From contig SCHM01000002.1 of the NCBI GenBank assembly GCA_004123355.1, positions 7,475,569 to 7,539,568 on the forward strand: DNA of 64,000 nt. The letters are read 5' to 3'. Of this stretch, positions 11,934 to 26,397 are shown piece by piece (within the stretch, counting starts at the first letter, position 1; every line of letters begins with the position of its first letter). Source of the DNA: Amphirosellinia nigrospora (Eukaryota; Ascomycota; Sordariomycetes; Xylariales; Xylariaceae). The position numbers and the translations under genes are program-made. Under the pieces are notes generated by a model that worked only from the letters and a program-made list of their open reading frames with translations, did no database searches and was not told the origin of the DNA.

Positions 11934-14900
11934 ATTAAAAGTTTTATTATAATTTTTATATTTTATCGAAAATAAAACTATAAAAATATATATTAAAAAT
12001 TATTATTATATTTATATTAACTATTATAACTTTTAACTTATTAAAAAACTTTTTATTATAAAAATAGAACTTTATAGCGTTTATAATTTTAAAAAATTTT
12101 TAAAAGTATTTATAACTAAAAAAAATACGATTTTTTAGCTTGCGAAACTAAACGTATTAAATATATCTAACTTTTTTATATTTACGAATATTAATTTAAC
12201 GATTACTATATTAATAGATTTAATAATAAACGAACAAATTTTATATACTAATATTTAATAACGCTATAATATTATTTTAAAACAATATAATATTTATTAA
12301 AATAAAATTATTAAGTTTTTTAAATAAATATAAAAAATAATAAATTTAAACTATAAATTAATTTATATAAAAGTTTATTAAATTTTTAATTAATAATATA
12401 ATAATTTAAAAAATTTAATAAAATAATAAGCTAAGTTTTTAAATATAAATATCGTAGCAAATATAAAACGTTTATTAGTTTTATAATAAAAAAACCTATT
12501 AAAAACTTTGCTAAATAAACTAATAAATAATTAAATAAAATTATTAAAATAAATATTAAAAAATTAAATATTATTAAATTATTTAAACTTATAATTAATT
12601 TAAAAAAACTTTATATAATATTAATTTATTTTAAGCTATATTATTAAAAAAACTTATAATAATAAAATTTTAAATAATATTTTAAATTATTAAATAATAG
12701 CTATTAAGCTTTAATATAAAGTTTTATATTAAATATAATATAAATATTTATAAAAATTATTAAAAAAAAGCTTTTATTATTTATAAAACTAATAAATAAA
12801 AAAAATATAAAAATTATTTAGCTTATTTTAATAAAAATTAATTTAAGCAAATTTATTAAAAATAAAAAATATTTTTAAATAATTTAAAACTAATTAAATA
12901 GCTAATATAACGATTTTAAAAGAATTTTTTAAATATTTTTATAAAGCGCCTTAAAATAAATACGTAAACTAAAGCTAAAAAAAAAACTTTAATATAATAG
13001 ACTATATAATTTATTATAAAAATATTTAATTATAAACTATTAGTTTATTTTTTTAAAGCTTTATTTTAAAAACTTTAAAACTAATATTTATTTTAAATAT
13101 ATTGTTTATATATAAATAATTATTAAAATAATATTAAAAAAATAATAAAATATACTAAAAACTAATAGAAAAAAAATATATTAAATTTAATAATTAATTT
13201 ATAAATTAATATAAAATTAATTTATATAGCTATTAATAATATATATTATAAGTTTTTTATAATTAATAAAAAGCTTATTAAATTATATATATTATATAAT
13301 TATATTATAATAAACTTTAAGTTTAAATATATATTTTTAATTAAATAATTATTTTTTAAACTTTAAAAACGTTAATTTAAAAAATATAATATTAGCTAAT
13401 AATAGCGCAATTAAAATATATAGTTATAAAAAAATCGATATTAAAATATAAAAATTAAAAAAACTTATAGTTTATAGGCTTTATAATATAGCTTTTTGTT
13501 TTAATATAGCTATTAATTTTATTTTGCTATAAGTTTTTAATTATAAAAATATTTACTAAAAAAATAAATTTAATTTAAATTTTTTAAAATATTAATAAAA
13601 AAAGCTTTTATATTTATTAATTTAAATATATAAATAATTTATTATAAAATATTTTTTAATATATTTAATAAAATATATTTTTTATATTTAAAAAACTTTT
13701 TAAACTTTTATATAAAGCGTTTTTAATTATAAACTAATATATATAAATATATATTAACGCTTAAAATATATAAATTTTAAACTATTAAAATAATTATTAA
13801 TATATATTAAAAAATAATAATTATTTTTTTAAAAAATAATAAAATTAAAACTATAAAATATATTAATTATAATTTTATAAAAGCTTATTAAAAAATAATA
13901 TAAAAAGTTTAATTTAAAGTTTTTAAAGCTAATATTTAATTAATAATTAATTTTTATAAATTTAATAACTTTAATATAAAAAATAATTATTTATAAAAAA
14001 TAATATTAATTATTAATAAATATTTAAAATATATATAAAACTATTACGTTAATAATAAACGCGCTAATATTATATAAATAGTTTTTAAAAATTATATATA
14101 TTATATTTAATTTTATTATAAAAATAATATAATTATAATAAAATATAATAATAAACTAATAAATATTATAAATAAAATTATTTAACTAATAAAATTTATA
14201 TAAAATATTTATAATATTAAATTTACGATTTTTTTATTATATATTTAAAATTTTAAAAAAAAGCAAATAAATTAAAGCTATTATTAAATAATAAATAAGT
14301 TTAATAAAAAATAAATATAAGTTTTTTGTTTTTTATAGCTTAAAATAATTTATATTATAATATATTTATATAACCGAATTTTTTTATATTAATAGCTAAA
14401 AAGCTTTTTATAAAAAGTTTTATTTATATTTTAATAATTTATAAAGTTATATAAGCTTTAAATAAATTTTAAATATTTTATATTTAATAATATATAAATA
14501 TATAATTTTTTTTATAATTATTATTATAAAATATAAAAAAAAAAATATAAAAAGTTTAATTTTAAAATTTAAATAAAATATTTAATAAAATATTAGTTTT
14601 TTAATATTTATTAAATTTAATTATTACGTAAAAATAAAATAATTATTATAAAAAATATTATTTTTAATAAAAACGAGTTTTTTAATAATAAAAAATAAGT
14701 TTAAAAATAATTTTTTAAAAATAAGCCGAAAAAATTATAAAAAATTTATTAATTAAATTAATTATTAAAATATAACTAAAATAATAACTAACGTTTTTTA
14801 TAAATAAAAAAATAATAAACTAAAAAATTTATTATTAAAAAACTTTATTAAACTATTAAATTAAACTAAATAAAAAGCTAATTTAAATAATAATAAGTTT

Positions 14901-15280
14901 ATAAAAAATAATTTAAAAAATTATATTATATTAAAAAATTATTATATATTAATTTAAAATTTTTTTTTAATATATTTATATTATTAAAATTATTAAAAAT
15001 TATATTATTTATATAGCTATAATATAATTAAAACTTATTATTATTTAAATATAGCTATAATTAATTTAATTATTTATATTAAAATTAAAATAAGCTTATA
15101 TTTTTAAATTAATTTATTAAATTATAAATTATATATTTTAATATAGTTTAATTATATAAATTATTTATTATAAATAAAAAATAATTATTAAAATATAAAA
15201 AGCTAAACTATTAAAAATTTTTTTAAATATTATAATATTTAAGTTTAAATATTAAATATAAAAAAATAATATTAATTTAT

Positions 15281-15560
15281 AAAAAATATTTTTATAAAAG
15301 CTTACGATTTATTATTTATTTAATTATTAATATTAAATATTAATAAAAGCTTTAAATAAAAAAAAAAAAATATTTTTATAAAAGCTTATTATTTATTATT
15401 TATTTAATATAATATTAAATATTAATAAAAGTTTAAATAAACGAAAAAAAAATATTTTTAAAAGTTTATTATTTATTATTTTATTTAATTATAAATATTA
15501 AATATTAATAAAAGCTTTAAACGAAATAAAAAAAAAAATATTTTATAAAAACTTATAAAC
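15281..15560. repeat. internal tandem repeat, about 85 bp x 3.3, in element A
   Basis: A unit containing ATATTTTTATAAAAGCTT, then TTATTATTTATTTAATTA and AAATATTAATAAAAGC, followed by an A-rich run, recurs at about 15281, 15360, 15445 and 15530. The mirror image occurs in element B at about 22846-23125, so the array predates the pair. Confidence 0.7.
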
Positions 15561-17434
15561 TAAATAAAAAAAATCTTTTAAGCTAGCGATAAATTATTTT
15601 AAAGTTTATTTATAAAAATTATTATTTTAAAAAAAACGTATATATTATTAAAATTTATTTTATTTTTAAATATAAAAAACTTAATTTATATTATTAAAAA
15701 ATTATTTTAAATAAATAAAATATATTTATTTATAAAACTATTAAAAAATAAAAACTTAAAAAAAATACTTAAAAGTTCGACTTTAAATAAGCTAGTTTTC
15801 GATTATATATAAATATATATATAAATTTAATAAATATAAATATTATAATAATATAAAGCCCGGCTAATAATATATAAAATTAAAAATTAAGCTATAATAA
15901 AAAAAATATTTATATAAATATTTTAATAAAAAAATCGTTTAAAATTTTAATAATAATTATTATTAAATTCGATTTAAATTTAAATAATATAATATTATAA
16001 ATATTTTATTAATATAAAATTTATTAAAAAAGTTTATATATATATTTTTTAGCTATAAAAAATAAATATTATAATTAAATTATTATAATTTTTATAGCTT
16101 ATAAGAATTTTTTTATTATAAAAAAAAGCTTTTAAAATTATTAAATAAAATTAGTTTTAAATTAATATTTTATAAACTTTATTATTTTTTAAAAAATAAA
16201 ATATTTATTTTATTATATTAATATAATAATTATATATATTTTTAAAAGCTTTAAATTAATTAATATAATTATTATATTAAAATCTTAGTATAAATTAATT
16301 AAAATAAAAATTTATAATAGTTTTTAAAAATAAAAATAATTTAAAATAAATAAAAATAATTATTATAATTATTTTAAACTTTTTATATTAAAAAAATCGT
16401 TAAGTTTTAAAATATAAATATTATAATATACGCTATTATTTTAATAAAAGTAAATAAACTATTTTTATAAAAAAATAGTTTTATTTTTAAGTATATAATA
16501 TTATAATAAAAATAGGTTCGATTTTATATATAGCTATTATTATACGCTTAAATATAATGTTTTATTTTTAAGCTATTATAGTTTAATTATAACTTTTTTT
16601 TTAAATATTATAAAGCTATAAATAAATATTTTTATATTTATTGCTTATATAGTATTATATATTATAATTTAATAATAAAAATTTTATAATAGCTAATAAT
16701 ATATTATTTATTAATAATATTATTAAAAAAAAAGCTTTTAAGTTTATATTATAAAACTTTTTAAAAAACTATAAATTAAAAAGCTAATAAATAAAATATA
16801 ATTATAATATTTTATAAAAGCTAAATTATTAGCGTTAGTTTAAGCTACTAAAAAACTATATATATTAATAAGTTTATTATTAAGCTTAATATAACTTTAT
16901 ATTTATAATATATTTAAATTTAATATAATAACTAATAAACTAAAAAAGTTATTAAAAATTAATTTTTATATATTAAACTATAATATATTAATATTTATAA
17001 CTATTAATTACGTTAAAAAGTTAAAAATAAAACTTTAATAATAATATATACGTTATTAATAAAATAATTATTAATAGTTTTATTAAAGTTTATTTATTTA
17101 ATAATAAATAATATTTTTTTAATAACTAAATTAGCTAAACTATTTATTAAGCTAATAATATTAATAAACTAATTATTATATTAAAAAAAATTAAAAACTA
17201 ACTAATAAACGGAAAATTAGCCAAATAAACTATTAATTAATTATATTTTATTTTTATTTATTAAATATTAAAATTTATATTATAAACGTTTATAATATAA
17301 ATAAAAAAATTAATTAATTTTTGTTTAAAGCTTTAAAAGCTATTATATATAACTTAAAAAAAAAAAAAAAAATAACTGCTTAAAAAGCTTATAATCTTGC
17401 TACCTAAATAGCTGGAGTTTAATTTTAACCGGCT

Positions 17435-17436
<2 letters not shown>

Positions 17437-17483
<47 letters not shown>
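17437..17483. repeat. poly-T tract, 47 nt
   Basis: An uninterrupted run of T lies inside element A, close to the mirror position of the poly-A tract at 20938-20982 in element B. The adjoining sequence (AAAGC or GCTTT flank) matches in inverted orientation. The exact length is likely unreliable. Confidence 0.85.
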
Positions 17484-17487
<4 letters not shown>

Positions 17488-18794
17488 CTTTAAAAACTTT
17501 AATAAATACGTACTATATATAAAGCGGCAAGCCGGCATATAAGCTCAGCAAAAAGCATATAATAAAAGCACGGCGGTAATAATAATACGTTTAATTAAAA
17601 TATTATATAAAATATAAAAACCCGTTTAATATTTTTAAAACTAATTATTATTAAACAAGCTATTAATTATTAAAATAAAAAATTATTTATAGTTTTTATA
17701 AATATATTTAAAAATATAATATTAATAATATTTTATTATTAATTATTTTTATATAGTTATTATTAAAATAACTTATAAAAGTATTTTTAATATACTAAAA
17801 ATATAAAATTTTATAATAAATTAATAAATATTTTAGCTAAAAGTAAGAAATAACGTAATAATAATTTATATTATTTTATAACTATAAAACAATAAGCCGG
17901 GCTAACAATAATAAAAAAAGCAGTTATAATAATAATAATAATAATAATAATAAACGAACGTTTAGTAAAGCTAAAATAAAAACTAATATTATTTAAATTA
18001 TTTGTTTAGCTAAATTAATAAAAATACTAAAAACTTAACGTTAAATTAACAACTTTAAAAATAATAATTATAGCAATAGTAATTAAAGCTTAGCAAGCTA
18101 GCATATAAAGAATAATAGCAAAAAACTTTATAAGCGCTATATTTAGTATAACCTAGATCGGCTAGCTAAAATAAACTAAAAATAACAAAAAATAATAAGT
18201 AAGAATATTTTTTTGCCCGAAAACGAAAATAAAAACAAAAATAAAAATAAATTATTAAACTATTTAACAATAAATTATATAAATATATAAATAATATTTA
18301 TAAAAAAAATAGCAATATAATATAAATTTTACTATATATATTAATAATTAAATATATATTAATATTAAGCTTAATAACTATTAACGTTATATATACTATT
18401 AAAAATAACTTAAATATATACTAAAAGCTTATAATTATTTAATTAAACTATATATAAATTAGTATTAATTTTAGCTATCGCTTAAAAATACGCGTATATA
18501 AGTACGTATAACTATTTATTTATAAGTTTTAAAACTATAGTAGCTAAAAAAAAAAAAAAAAAAAAAAAAAAGCAGCTAATACTTATATAAATAAATTAAT
18601 TATTATTATTTATATAATTGTTTATATTTATTTATTATATAATAATTAGCTTTATAATATTTATATTAAATATAAGTTATAAACATTTATTATAATATAT
18701 TAATAAACGATCTATTTATTATATTTTATATAGATTATACGCTTGTTAATTAAAACTTAAAAAAGGTAACTAAATTTGCTTTCTTTAAAAAATA

Positions 18795-18993
18795 TATTAA
18801 ATTACGTACTAACTATAATCTATTTATATATTATTAAATAAATTACCTAGTTGTTTATTTAATATATATAATAATGCGCCGGGGCTTAATTAGTAGCTAA
18901 TATTCTTGTTAAATACTTTATATTAAAAATACTTTAATTAAGCTTAGTAGCGATATAAAGATAGATTAATATATATATTATTAAATTTAATAA
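18795..18993 (-). repeat. inner LTR of element A
   Basis: A direct-repeat copy of 11737-11933 with extra transitions: TGTTGG reads TATTAA and GTGCTCCCG reads ATATTCTTG. It still contains GCGCCGGGGCTTAA and ATTAAGCTTAG. It abuts the central spacer. Confidence 0.8.
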
Positions 18994-19408
18994 TATATAC
19001 GCCTGCTTGTATTATATTACCGTATATCTTTAACTATGTTAAAACATTACGCGCATTTACTATTTCGATAAAATATTTTTAATTTTAGCTTTACTGTATT
19101 TTTAGTTATCGAACGTATATTTTTATTATGTTAAAATTTATCTGCTATATTATTATTATTATTATTGTTGTGATTTTTTGCTTTTATAAACGCGATCGTG
19201 TTGTTAGAATTGTTTAAACTGTTATTTCTAAATTTTTCCGCCCTTGCTTCTTGGCTGCTCGAACTTTAACCTAATTTAGGTGCGATATAAAGCAGCGAAG
19301 AGATATAGTAAGGGTGTTGCTAAATCTGGCTAGTTTTATAGTTAGATAGTGAAAACTCATCTTTATAAATCTAACTTGCTAAAACTCAAGCGAATCTAAA
19401 AGCCCGAT
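18994..19408. other. central spacer between the two inverted retrotransposons
   Basis: About 415 bp of moderate composition that keeps C-rich patches (for example CCGCCCTTGCTTCTTGGCTG around 19240) and CpA/TpG dinucleotides, unlike the arms. It is not part of either inverted arm and is probably older host or other transposon sequence caught between the two insertions. It contains a short (ATT)n tract near 19150-19165. No gene is evident. Confidence 0.65.
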
Positions 19409-19611
19409 TTTATTAAATTTAGTAATATATATGTATTAATCTATTTATATATTGCTACTAAGCTTAATTAAAGTATTTCTAGTATAAAATATTTAATAGG
19501 AGTACTAGCTACTAGTTAAGCCTTAGCGTATTATTATATATATTAAGTAAACAACTAGGTAATTTATTTAATAATATATAAATAAATTATTAATTAATGC
19601 GTAATTTAATA
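19409..19611 (+). repeat. inner LTR of element B
   Basis: The reverse complement matches 18795-18993 and the outer LTRs. It contains GCTACTAAGCTTAATTAAAG and ends GCGTAATTTAATA. It carries more C-to-T type changes than the outer copy: AGGAGTACTAGC here against GGGAGCACTAGC outside. Confidence 0.8.
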
Positions 19612-20149
19612 TACTTTTTTAAAAAAAGTAAATTTAGTTGTTTTTTTTAAATTTTAATTAATAAGCGTATAATTTATATAAAATATAATAAATAGATCGT
19701 TTATTAATATTATAATAATAAATACTTTATAATTTATATTTAATATAAATATATAAAATTAATTATTATTATATAATTAAATAAATATAAATAATTATAT
19801 AAGTAATAATAGTTAATTTATTTATATAAATATTAGCCGCTTTTTTTTTATTTTTTTTTATTTTTTAGCTATTATAGTTTTAAAACTTATAAATAAATAG
19901 TTATATATATTTATATACGTATATTTTTTAAATAATAGTTAAAATTAATATTAATTTATATATAGTTTAATTAAATAATTATAAACTTTTAATATATATT
20001 TAAATTATTTTTAATAATATATATAACGTTAATAGCTATTAAACTTAATATTAATATATATTTAGTTATTAATATATATAATAAAACTTATATTATACCG
20101 CTATTTTTTTATAAATATTATTTATATATTTGTATAATCTATTACTAAG

Positions 20150-20580
20150 CAGCTCAGTAGCTCGTCCTCGTCCTCATCCTCATCTTCAGGCAAAAAAAAT
20201 ATCCCTACTCGCCGCCCCCCGCCGCCCCAGCTCGCCCTAGCCGGCCGATCTAGGTCGTACTAAGCACGCAACGCCCGCAAAGCTTCGCCGCCGTCACTCC
20301 TCGCACGCCAGCTCGCCAAGCTCTAGCCGCCGCCGCCATAACCACTACCCCTAGGGTCGCTAGCCTAACGCTAAGCTCCCCCGGCACTTTTATTAACTCA
20401 GCTAAGCAAATAATCCAAGTAACGCCAGTTCCCGTCCTAGCTCTACTAAAACGCTCGCCTGCTATTACTACTACTATTACTACTACGGCCGCTCTTTCTA
20501 CCGCTGCTAACCCGGCTTATCGCCTACGTAGTTATAAAAGCAGTACAAATTATTGCCGCGCTATTCTTCACTTTTAGCCA
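20150..20580 (+). pseudogene. surviving GC-balanced island of element B, possible gag-region remnant
   Basis: About 430 bp of C-rich sequence lies in an otherwise AT-saturated element. One plus-strand frame stays open for more than 100 codons from about 20247 to a stop near 20577, rich in Ala, Thr, Pro and Leu (SFAAVTPRTPARQ, FINSAKQIIQVTPVP), but has no usual start codon. A neighbouring frame encodes a poly-Ser run. TpG is nearly absent while CpA is common, so leucine is almost always CTA. The homologous stretch of element A (about 17826-18256) has the same order but is heavily G-to-A mutated. A gag-like role is suggested only by position. Confidence 0.55.
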
Positions 20581-20935
20581 GAACGTTTATTAGTTCGCCA
20601 TAAAACTTTATATTTTAATATATTAAAAGCATTTTTATAAATCGTTTTAATAATAATTATATAAAAATAATTAATAATAAAATACGCTATTAATATATAC
20701 TTTTAAATATATTTATAAAAAACTATAAATAATTTTTATTTTAATAATTAATAGCTTATTTAATAATAATTAACCTTAAAAATATTAAACGGGTTTTTTA
20801 TATTTATATAATGCTTTAATTAAACATATTATTATTACTATTATTATTTTTACTATATGTCCCTTTGCTAAGCTTATACGCTAGCTTGCTGCCTTACGTA
20901 CTATAGTACGCATTTTATTAAAGCTTTTTAAAGCA

Positions 20936-20937
<2 letters not shown>

Positions 20938-20982
<45 letters not shown>
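20938..20982. repeat. poly-A tract, 45 nt
   Basis: This is the mirror counterpart of the poly-T at 17437-17483, flanked by AAAGCAAT and TAAACTAG. It supports the inverted-pair structure. Confidence 0.85.
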
Positions 20983-20984
<2 letters not shown>

Positions 20985-22845
20985 AACTAGTTAAAATTAA
21001 GCTCTAGCTATTTAAATAGTAAAATTATAAGCTTTTTAAATAGTTATTTTTTTTTTTTTTTTTAAATTATATATAATAGTTTTTAAAGTTTTAAATAAAA
21101 ATTAATTAATTTTTTTACTTATATTATAAACATTTATAACTTAAATCCTAATATTTAATAAATAAAAAATAAAATATAATTAATTAATAGTTTATTTAGC
21201 TTTTTTGCTTATTAATTAGTTTTTAATTTTTTTTAATATAAATAATTAGCTTATTAATATTATTAATTTAATAAATAGTTTAGCTAGCTTTAATTATTAA
21301 AAAAATATTATTTATTATTAAATAAAAAGTTTTAATAAAATTATTAGCGATTATTTTATTAATAAATATATATATTATTAAAGTTTTATTTTTAACTTTT
21401 AATATAATTAATAATAAAATATTAATATATTATAGCTTAATATATAAAAAAGCTAATTTTTTAATAATTAGCTTTATAATTTATTAATTATTATATTAAA
21501 TTTAAATATATTATAAATATAAAGTTATATTAAGCTTAATAATAAGTTTATTAATATATATAGTTTTTTTAATAGTTTAAACTAGCGTTAATAATTTAGT
21601 TTTTATAATAAATATTATAATTATATTTTATTTATTAATTTTTAGTTTATAGTTTTATTAAAAAGTTTTATAATATAAATTTAAAAGCTTTTTTTATTAA
21701 TAATATTATTAGCAAATAATATATTATTAATTATTATAAAATTATTTTATCGCTAAATTATAATATATAATATTATATAAGTAATAAATATAAAAATATT
21801 TTTATAGCTTTATAATATTTAAAAAAAAATTATAATTAAACTATAATAATTTAAAAGTAATATTATATTTAAACGTATATAATAGTTATATATAAAATTA
21901 AACTTATTTTTTATTAATATTATTATATGCTTAAAAGCTATTTTTTTATATAAAAATAGTTTATTTGTTTTTATTAAAATAATAATATATATTAAATATT
22001 TATATTTTAAAGTTTAACGATTTTTTTAATATATAAGTTTAAAATAACTATAATAGTTATTTTTATTTATTTAGATTATTTTTACTTTTAAAAACTATTA
22101 TAAATTTTCGCTTTTAGTTAATTATATTAAAATTTTAATATAATAATTACTATATTAATTAATTTAAAGTTTTTAAAAATATAATATATTATATTATTAA
22201 TATAAACGAAAATAAATATTTTATTTTTTTAAAAATAGTAAAGTTTATAAAATATTAGTTTAAAATTAATTTTATTTAATAATTTCGAAAGCTTTTTTTA
22301 TATAAAAAAACTTTTATAAATTAAAAATTTATAATAGTTTAACTATAATATTTATTTTTTTATAAAAAAATATATATATAAACTTTTTTAATAAGTTTTA
22401 CGTTAATAAAAATTTATAATATATTATTATTTAAAATTAAATTAATAATAATTATTATTAAAATTTTAAACGATTTTTTATTAAAATATTTATATAAATA
22501 TTTTTTTTATTATAGCTTAGTTTTTAATTTTATATATTATTAATAAGCTTTATATTTATTATAATATTATATTTATTAAATTTATATATATATTTATATA
22601 TAATTAAAAATTAGTTTATTTAAAGTTAAGTTTTAAGTATTTTTTTTAAGTTTTTATTTTTTAATAGTTTTATAAATAAATATATTTATTTATTTAAAAT
22701 AATTTTTAATAAATATAAATCGAACTTTTTATATTATTTTAAAAATAAAATAAATTTTAATAATATATATTTTTTTAAAATAATAGTTTTTATAAATAAA
22801 CTTTAAAATAATATATTATTAGTTTAAAAAATTTTTTTTATTTAG

Positions 22846-23125
22846 TTTATAAGCTTTTATAAAAATTTTTTTTTGTTTTATTTAAAGTTTTATTAATATT
22901 TAATATTATAATTAAATAAATAATAAATAATAAGCTTTTATAAAAACATTTTTTTTTTATTTTATTTAAAGCTTTTATTAATATTTAATATTTATAATTA
23001 AATAAATAATAAATAATAAGTTTTATAAAAATATTTTTTTTTATTTTATTTAAAACTTTATTAATATTTAATATTTACGATTAAATAATAATAAATTATA
23101 AGCTTTTATAAAAATATTTTTTTAT
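22846..23125. repeat. internal tandem repeat in element B
   Basis: The inverted counterpart of the array at 15281-15560. Units with TAATAAGCTTTTATAAAAA and TTTAAAGCTTTTATTAATAT recur with a period near 85 bp. Confidence 0.7.
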
Positions 23126-26100
23126 AAGTTAATATTATTTTTTTTATATTTAATATTTAAATTAAATTTATAATATTTAAAAAAGTTTTTTAATAGTTTA
23201 ATTTTTTATTTTAATAGTTATTTTTTTATTTATAATAAATAATTTATATAATTAAACTATATTAAAATATATAGTTTATAGTTTAATAAATTAATTTAAA
23301 AATAAATTTATTTTAATTTTAATATAAATAATTAAATTAATTATAATTTATATTTAAATTAATAAATTTTAGTTATATTATAGCTAAATTAAATAATAGC
23401 TTTTAATAATTTTAATAGTATAAATATACTAAAAAAAAATTTTAAATTAATATATAAATAATTTTTAGCGTATAATTTTTTAAATCGTTTTTATAAACTT
23501 ATTATTTAAATTAACTTTTTATTTAGTTTAATTTAATAGTTTAATAAAGTTTTCTAATAATAAATTTTTAGTTTATTATTTTTTTGTTTATAAAAATAAT
23601 TATTATTTTAATTATATTTTAATAATTAATTTAATTAATAAGTTTTTTATAATTTTTCCGGTTTATTTTTAAAAATTATTTTAAATTTATTTTATTATTA
23701 TTAAAAAACTTATTTTTATTAAAAAAATTTTTTATAATAAATTTATTTTTATATAATAATTAAATTTAATAAATATTAAAAGATTAATATTTATTAAATA
23801 TTTTATTTAAACTTTAAAGTTAAGTTTTTATGTTTTTTTTTTTATATTTTATAATAATAATTATAATAAAAGCTATATATTATATATTAAGTATAAAAAA
23901 TAAAATTTATTTAAAGCTTATATAGCTTATAAATTATTAAAATATAAATAAAACTTTTTATAAAAAATTTTTTAGCTATTAATATAAAAAAGTTTAATTA
24001 ATATATTATAATATAAATTATTTTAAGCTATAAAAAAATAAAAAATTTATATTTATTTTTTATTAACTTATTTATTATTTAATAATAGTTTTAATTTATT
24101 TTATTTTTTTATTAAAATTTTAAATATATATAAAAAATCGTAAATTTAATACTATAAATATTTTATATAAGTTTTACTAATTAAATAATTTTATTTATAA
24201 TATTTATTAGCTTATTATTATTTATTATAATTATATATTTTTTAATAAAACTAAATATAATATATATAGTTTTTAAAAGCTGCTTATATAATATTAACGC
24301 GTTTATTATTAACGTAATAATTATATATATTTTAAATATTTATTAATAATTAATATTATTTTTTATAAGCGATTATTTTTATATTAAGGTTATTAAATTT
24401 ATAAAAATCGATTATTAGCTAAATATTAGCTTTAAAAACTTTAAATTAAACTTTTTATATTATTTTTAGTAAATTTTTATAAAATTATAATTAATATATT
24501 TTATAGTTTTAATTTTGTTATTTTTTCGAAAAATAATTATTATTTTTTTAATATATATTAATAATTATTTTAATAATTTAAAACTTATATATTTTAAGCG
24601 TTAATACTATTTATATATACTAGTTATAATTAAAAACGTTTTATATAAAAATTTAAAAAGTTTTTTTAAATATAAAAAATATTTTATTAAGCGTATTAAA
24701 AAATACTTATAATAAATTATTTATATATTAGGTTAATAAATATAAAAGCTTTTTTTTAATATTTTAAAAAATTTAAATTAAATTTATTTTTTAATAAATA
24801 TTTTTATAATTAAAAATTATAATAAAATAAAATTAATAGCTATATTAAAGCAAAAAATTATATTATAAAGCTTATAAACTATAAGTTTTTTAATTTTATA
24901 TTTTAATATTCGATTTTTTTATAACTATATATTTAATTGTATTATTATTAGCTAATATTATATTTTTTAAGTTAATATTTTTAAAGTTTAAAAAATAACC
25001 TATTTAATTAAAAATATATATATTAAACTTAAAATTTATTATAATATAATTATATAATATATATAATAATAATTTTTATTAATTATAAAAAAGCTTATAA
25101 TATATTTATTAATAGTTATAAATTAATTTTTATATTAACTTATAAATTAATTATTAAATTTAATATGTTTTTTTTTATTAGTTTTAGTACGTTTTATTAT
25201 TTTTTTTAACGCTATTTTTAATAATTATTTATATATAAATAATATATTTAAAATAAATATTAGTTTTAAAATTTTTAAAATAAAGCTTTAAAAAATAAAC
25301 TAATAGCTTATAATTAAATATTTTTATAATAAACTATATAGTTTATTATATTAAGGTTTTTTTTTTAGTTTAGTTATATATTTATTTAAAACGTTTTATA
25401 AAAATATTAAAATTTTTAAATTATTAATAATTAGTTATTTAATTAGTTTTAAATTATTTAAAAATATATTTTTTATTTTAATAAGTTACTTAAGTTAAAT
25501 TTTTATTAAAATAAACTAAATAATTTTTATATTTTTTTATTTATTAGTTTTATAAATAATAAAATTTTTTTTTAATAATTTTTATAAATATTTTATTATG
25601 CTTAATATAAAAACTTTATATTAAAGCTTAATAACTATTATTTAATAATTTAAAATATTATTTAAAATTTTTTTATAAGTTTTTTTAATAATATAGCTTA
25701 AAATAAATTAATATTATGTAAAACTTTTTTTAAATTAATTATAAGCTTAAATAATTTAATAATATTTAATTTTTTAATATTTATTTTAATAATTTTATTT
25801 AGCTATTTATTAATTTATTTAGTAAAATTTTTAATAGGTTTTTTATTATAAAACTAATAAATATTTTATATTTATTATAATATTTATATTTAAAAACTTA
25901 GCTTATTATTTTATTAAGCTTTTTTAAATTATTATATTATTAATTAAAAGTTTAATAAGCTTTTATATAAATTAACTTATAGTTTAAATTTATTTTTTTT
26001 ATATTTATTTAAAAAGCTTAACAATTTTATTTTAATAAATATTATATTATTTTAAAATAATATTATAACGTTATTAAATATTAATATATAAAGTTTATTT

Positions 26101-26397
26101 ATTTATTATTAAATTTATTAATTAATAATTATTAAATTAATATTTATAAATATAAAAAATTAAATATATTTAATACGTTTAGTTTTATAAGCTAAAAAAT
26201 TATATTTTTTTAGTTATAAGTACTTTTAAAAATCTTTTAAAATTATAAACGTTATAAAGTTTTATTTTTATAGTAAAAAATTTTCTAGCGAATTAAAAAT
26301 CGTAGCATTAATATAAATATAATAATAATTTTTAGTATATATTTTTATAGCTTTATTTCTTAATAAAATATAAAAATTATAATAAAACTTTTAATTA

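Larger units (their letters stand above)
11737..18993 (-). mobile_element. RIP-degraded LTR retrotransposon, left copy (A)
   Basis: An element of about 7.26 kb is bounded by two direct repeats of roughly 197 bp (11737-11933 and 18795-18993) that read as LTRs. The interior is over 80% A+T by eye, saturated with TpA and almost devoid of CpA and TpG, the classic RIP outcome. Remaining C and G sit mainly in AAGCTT- and CG-like contexts. No open frame survives. Its interior is homologous, in inverted order, to 19409-26594. I assign the minus strand as sense because the best-preserved presumptive 5' segment in the partner lies next to the inner LTR. A Copia or Gypsy assignment cannot be made from this sequence. 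Confidence 0.8.
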
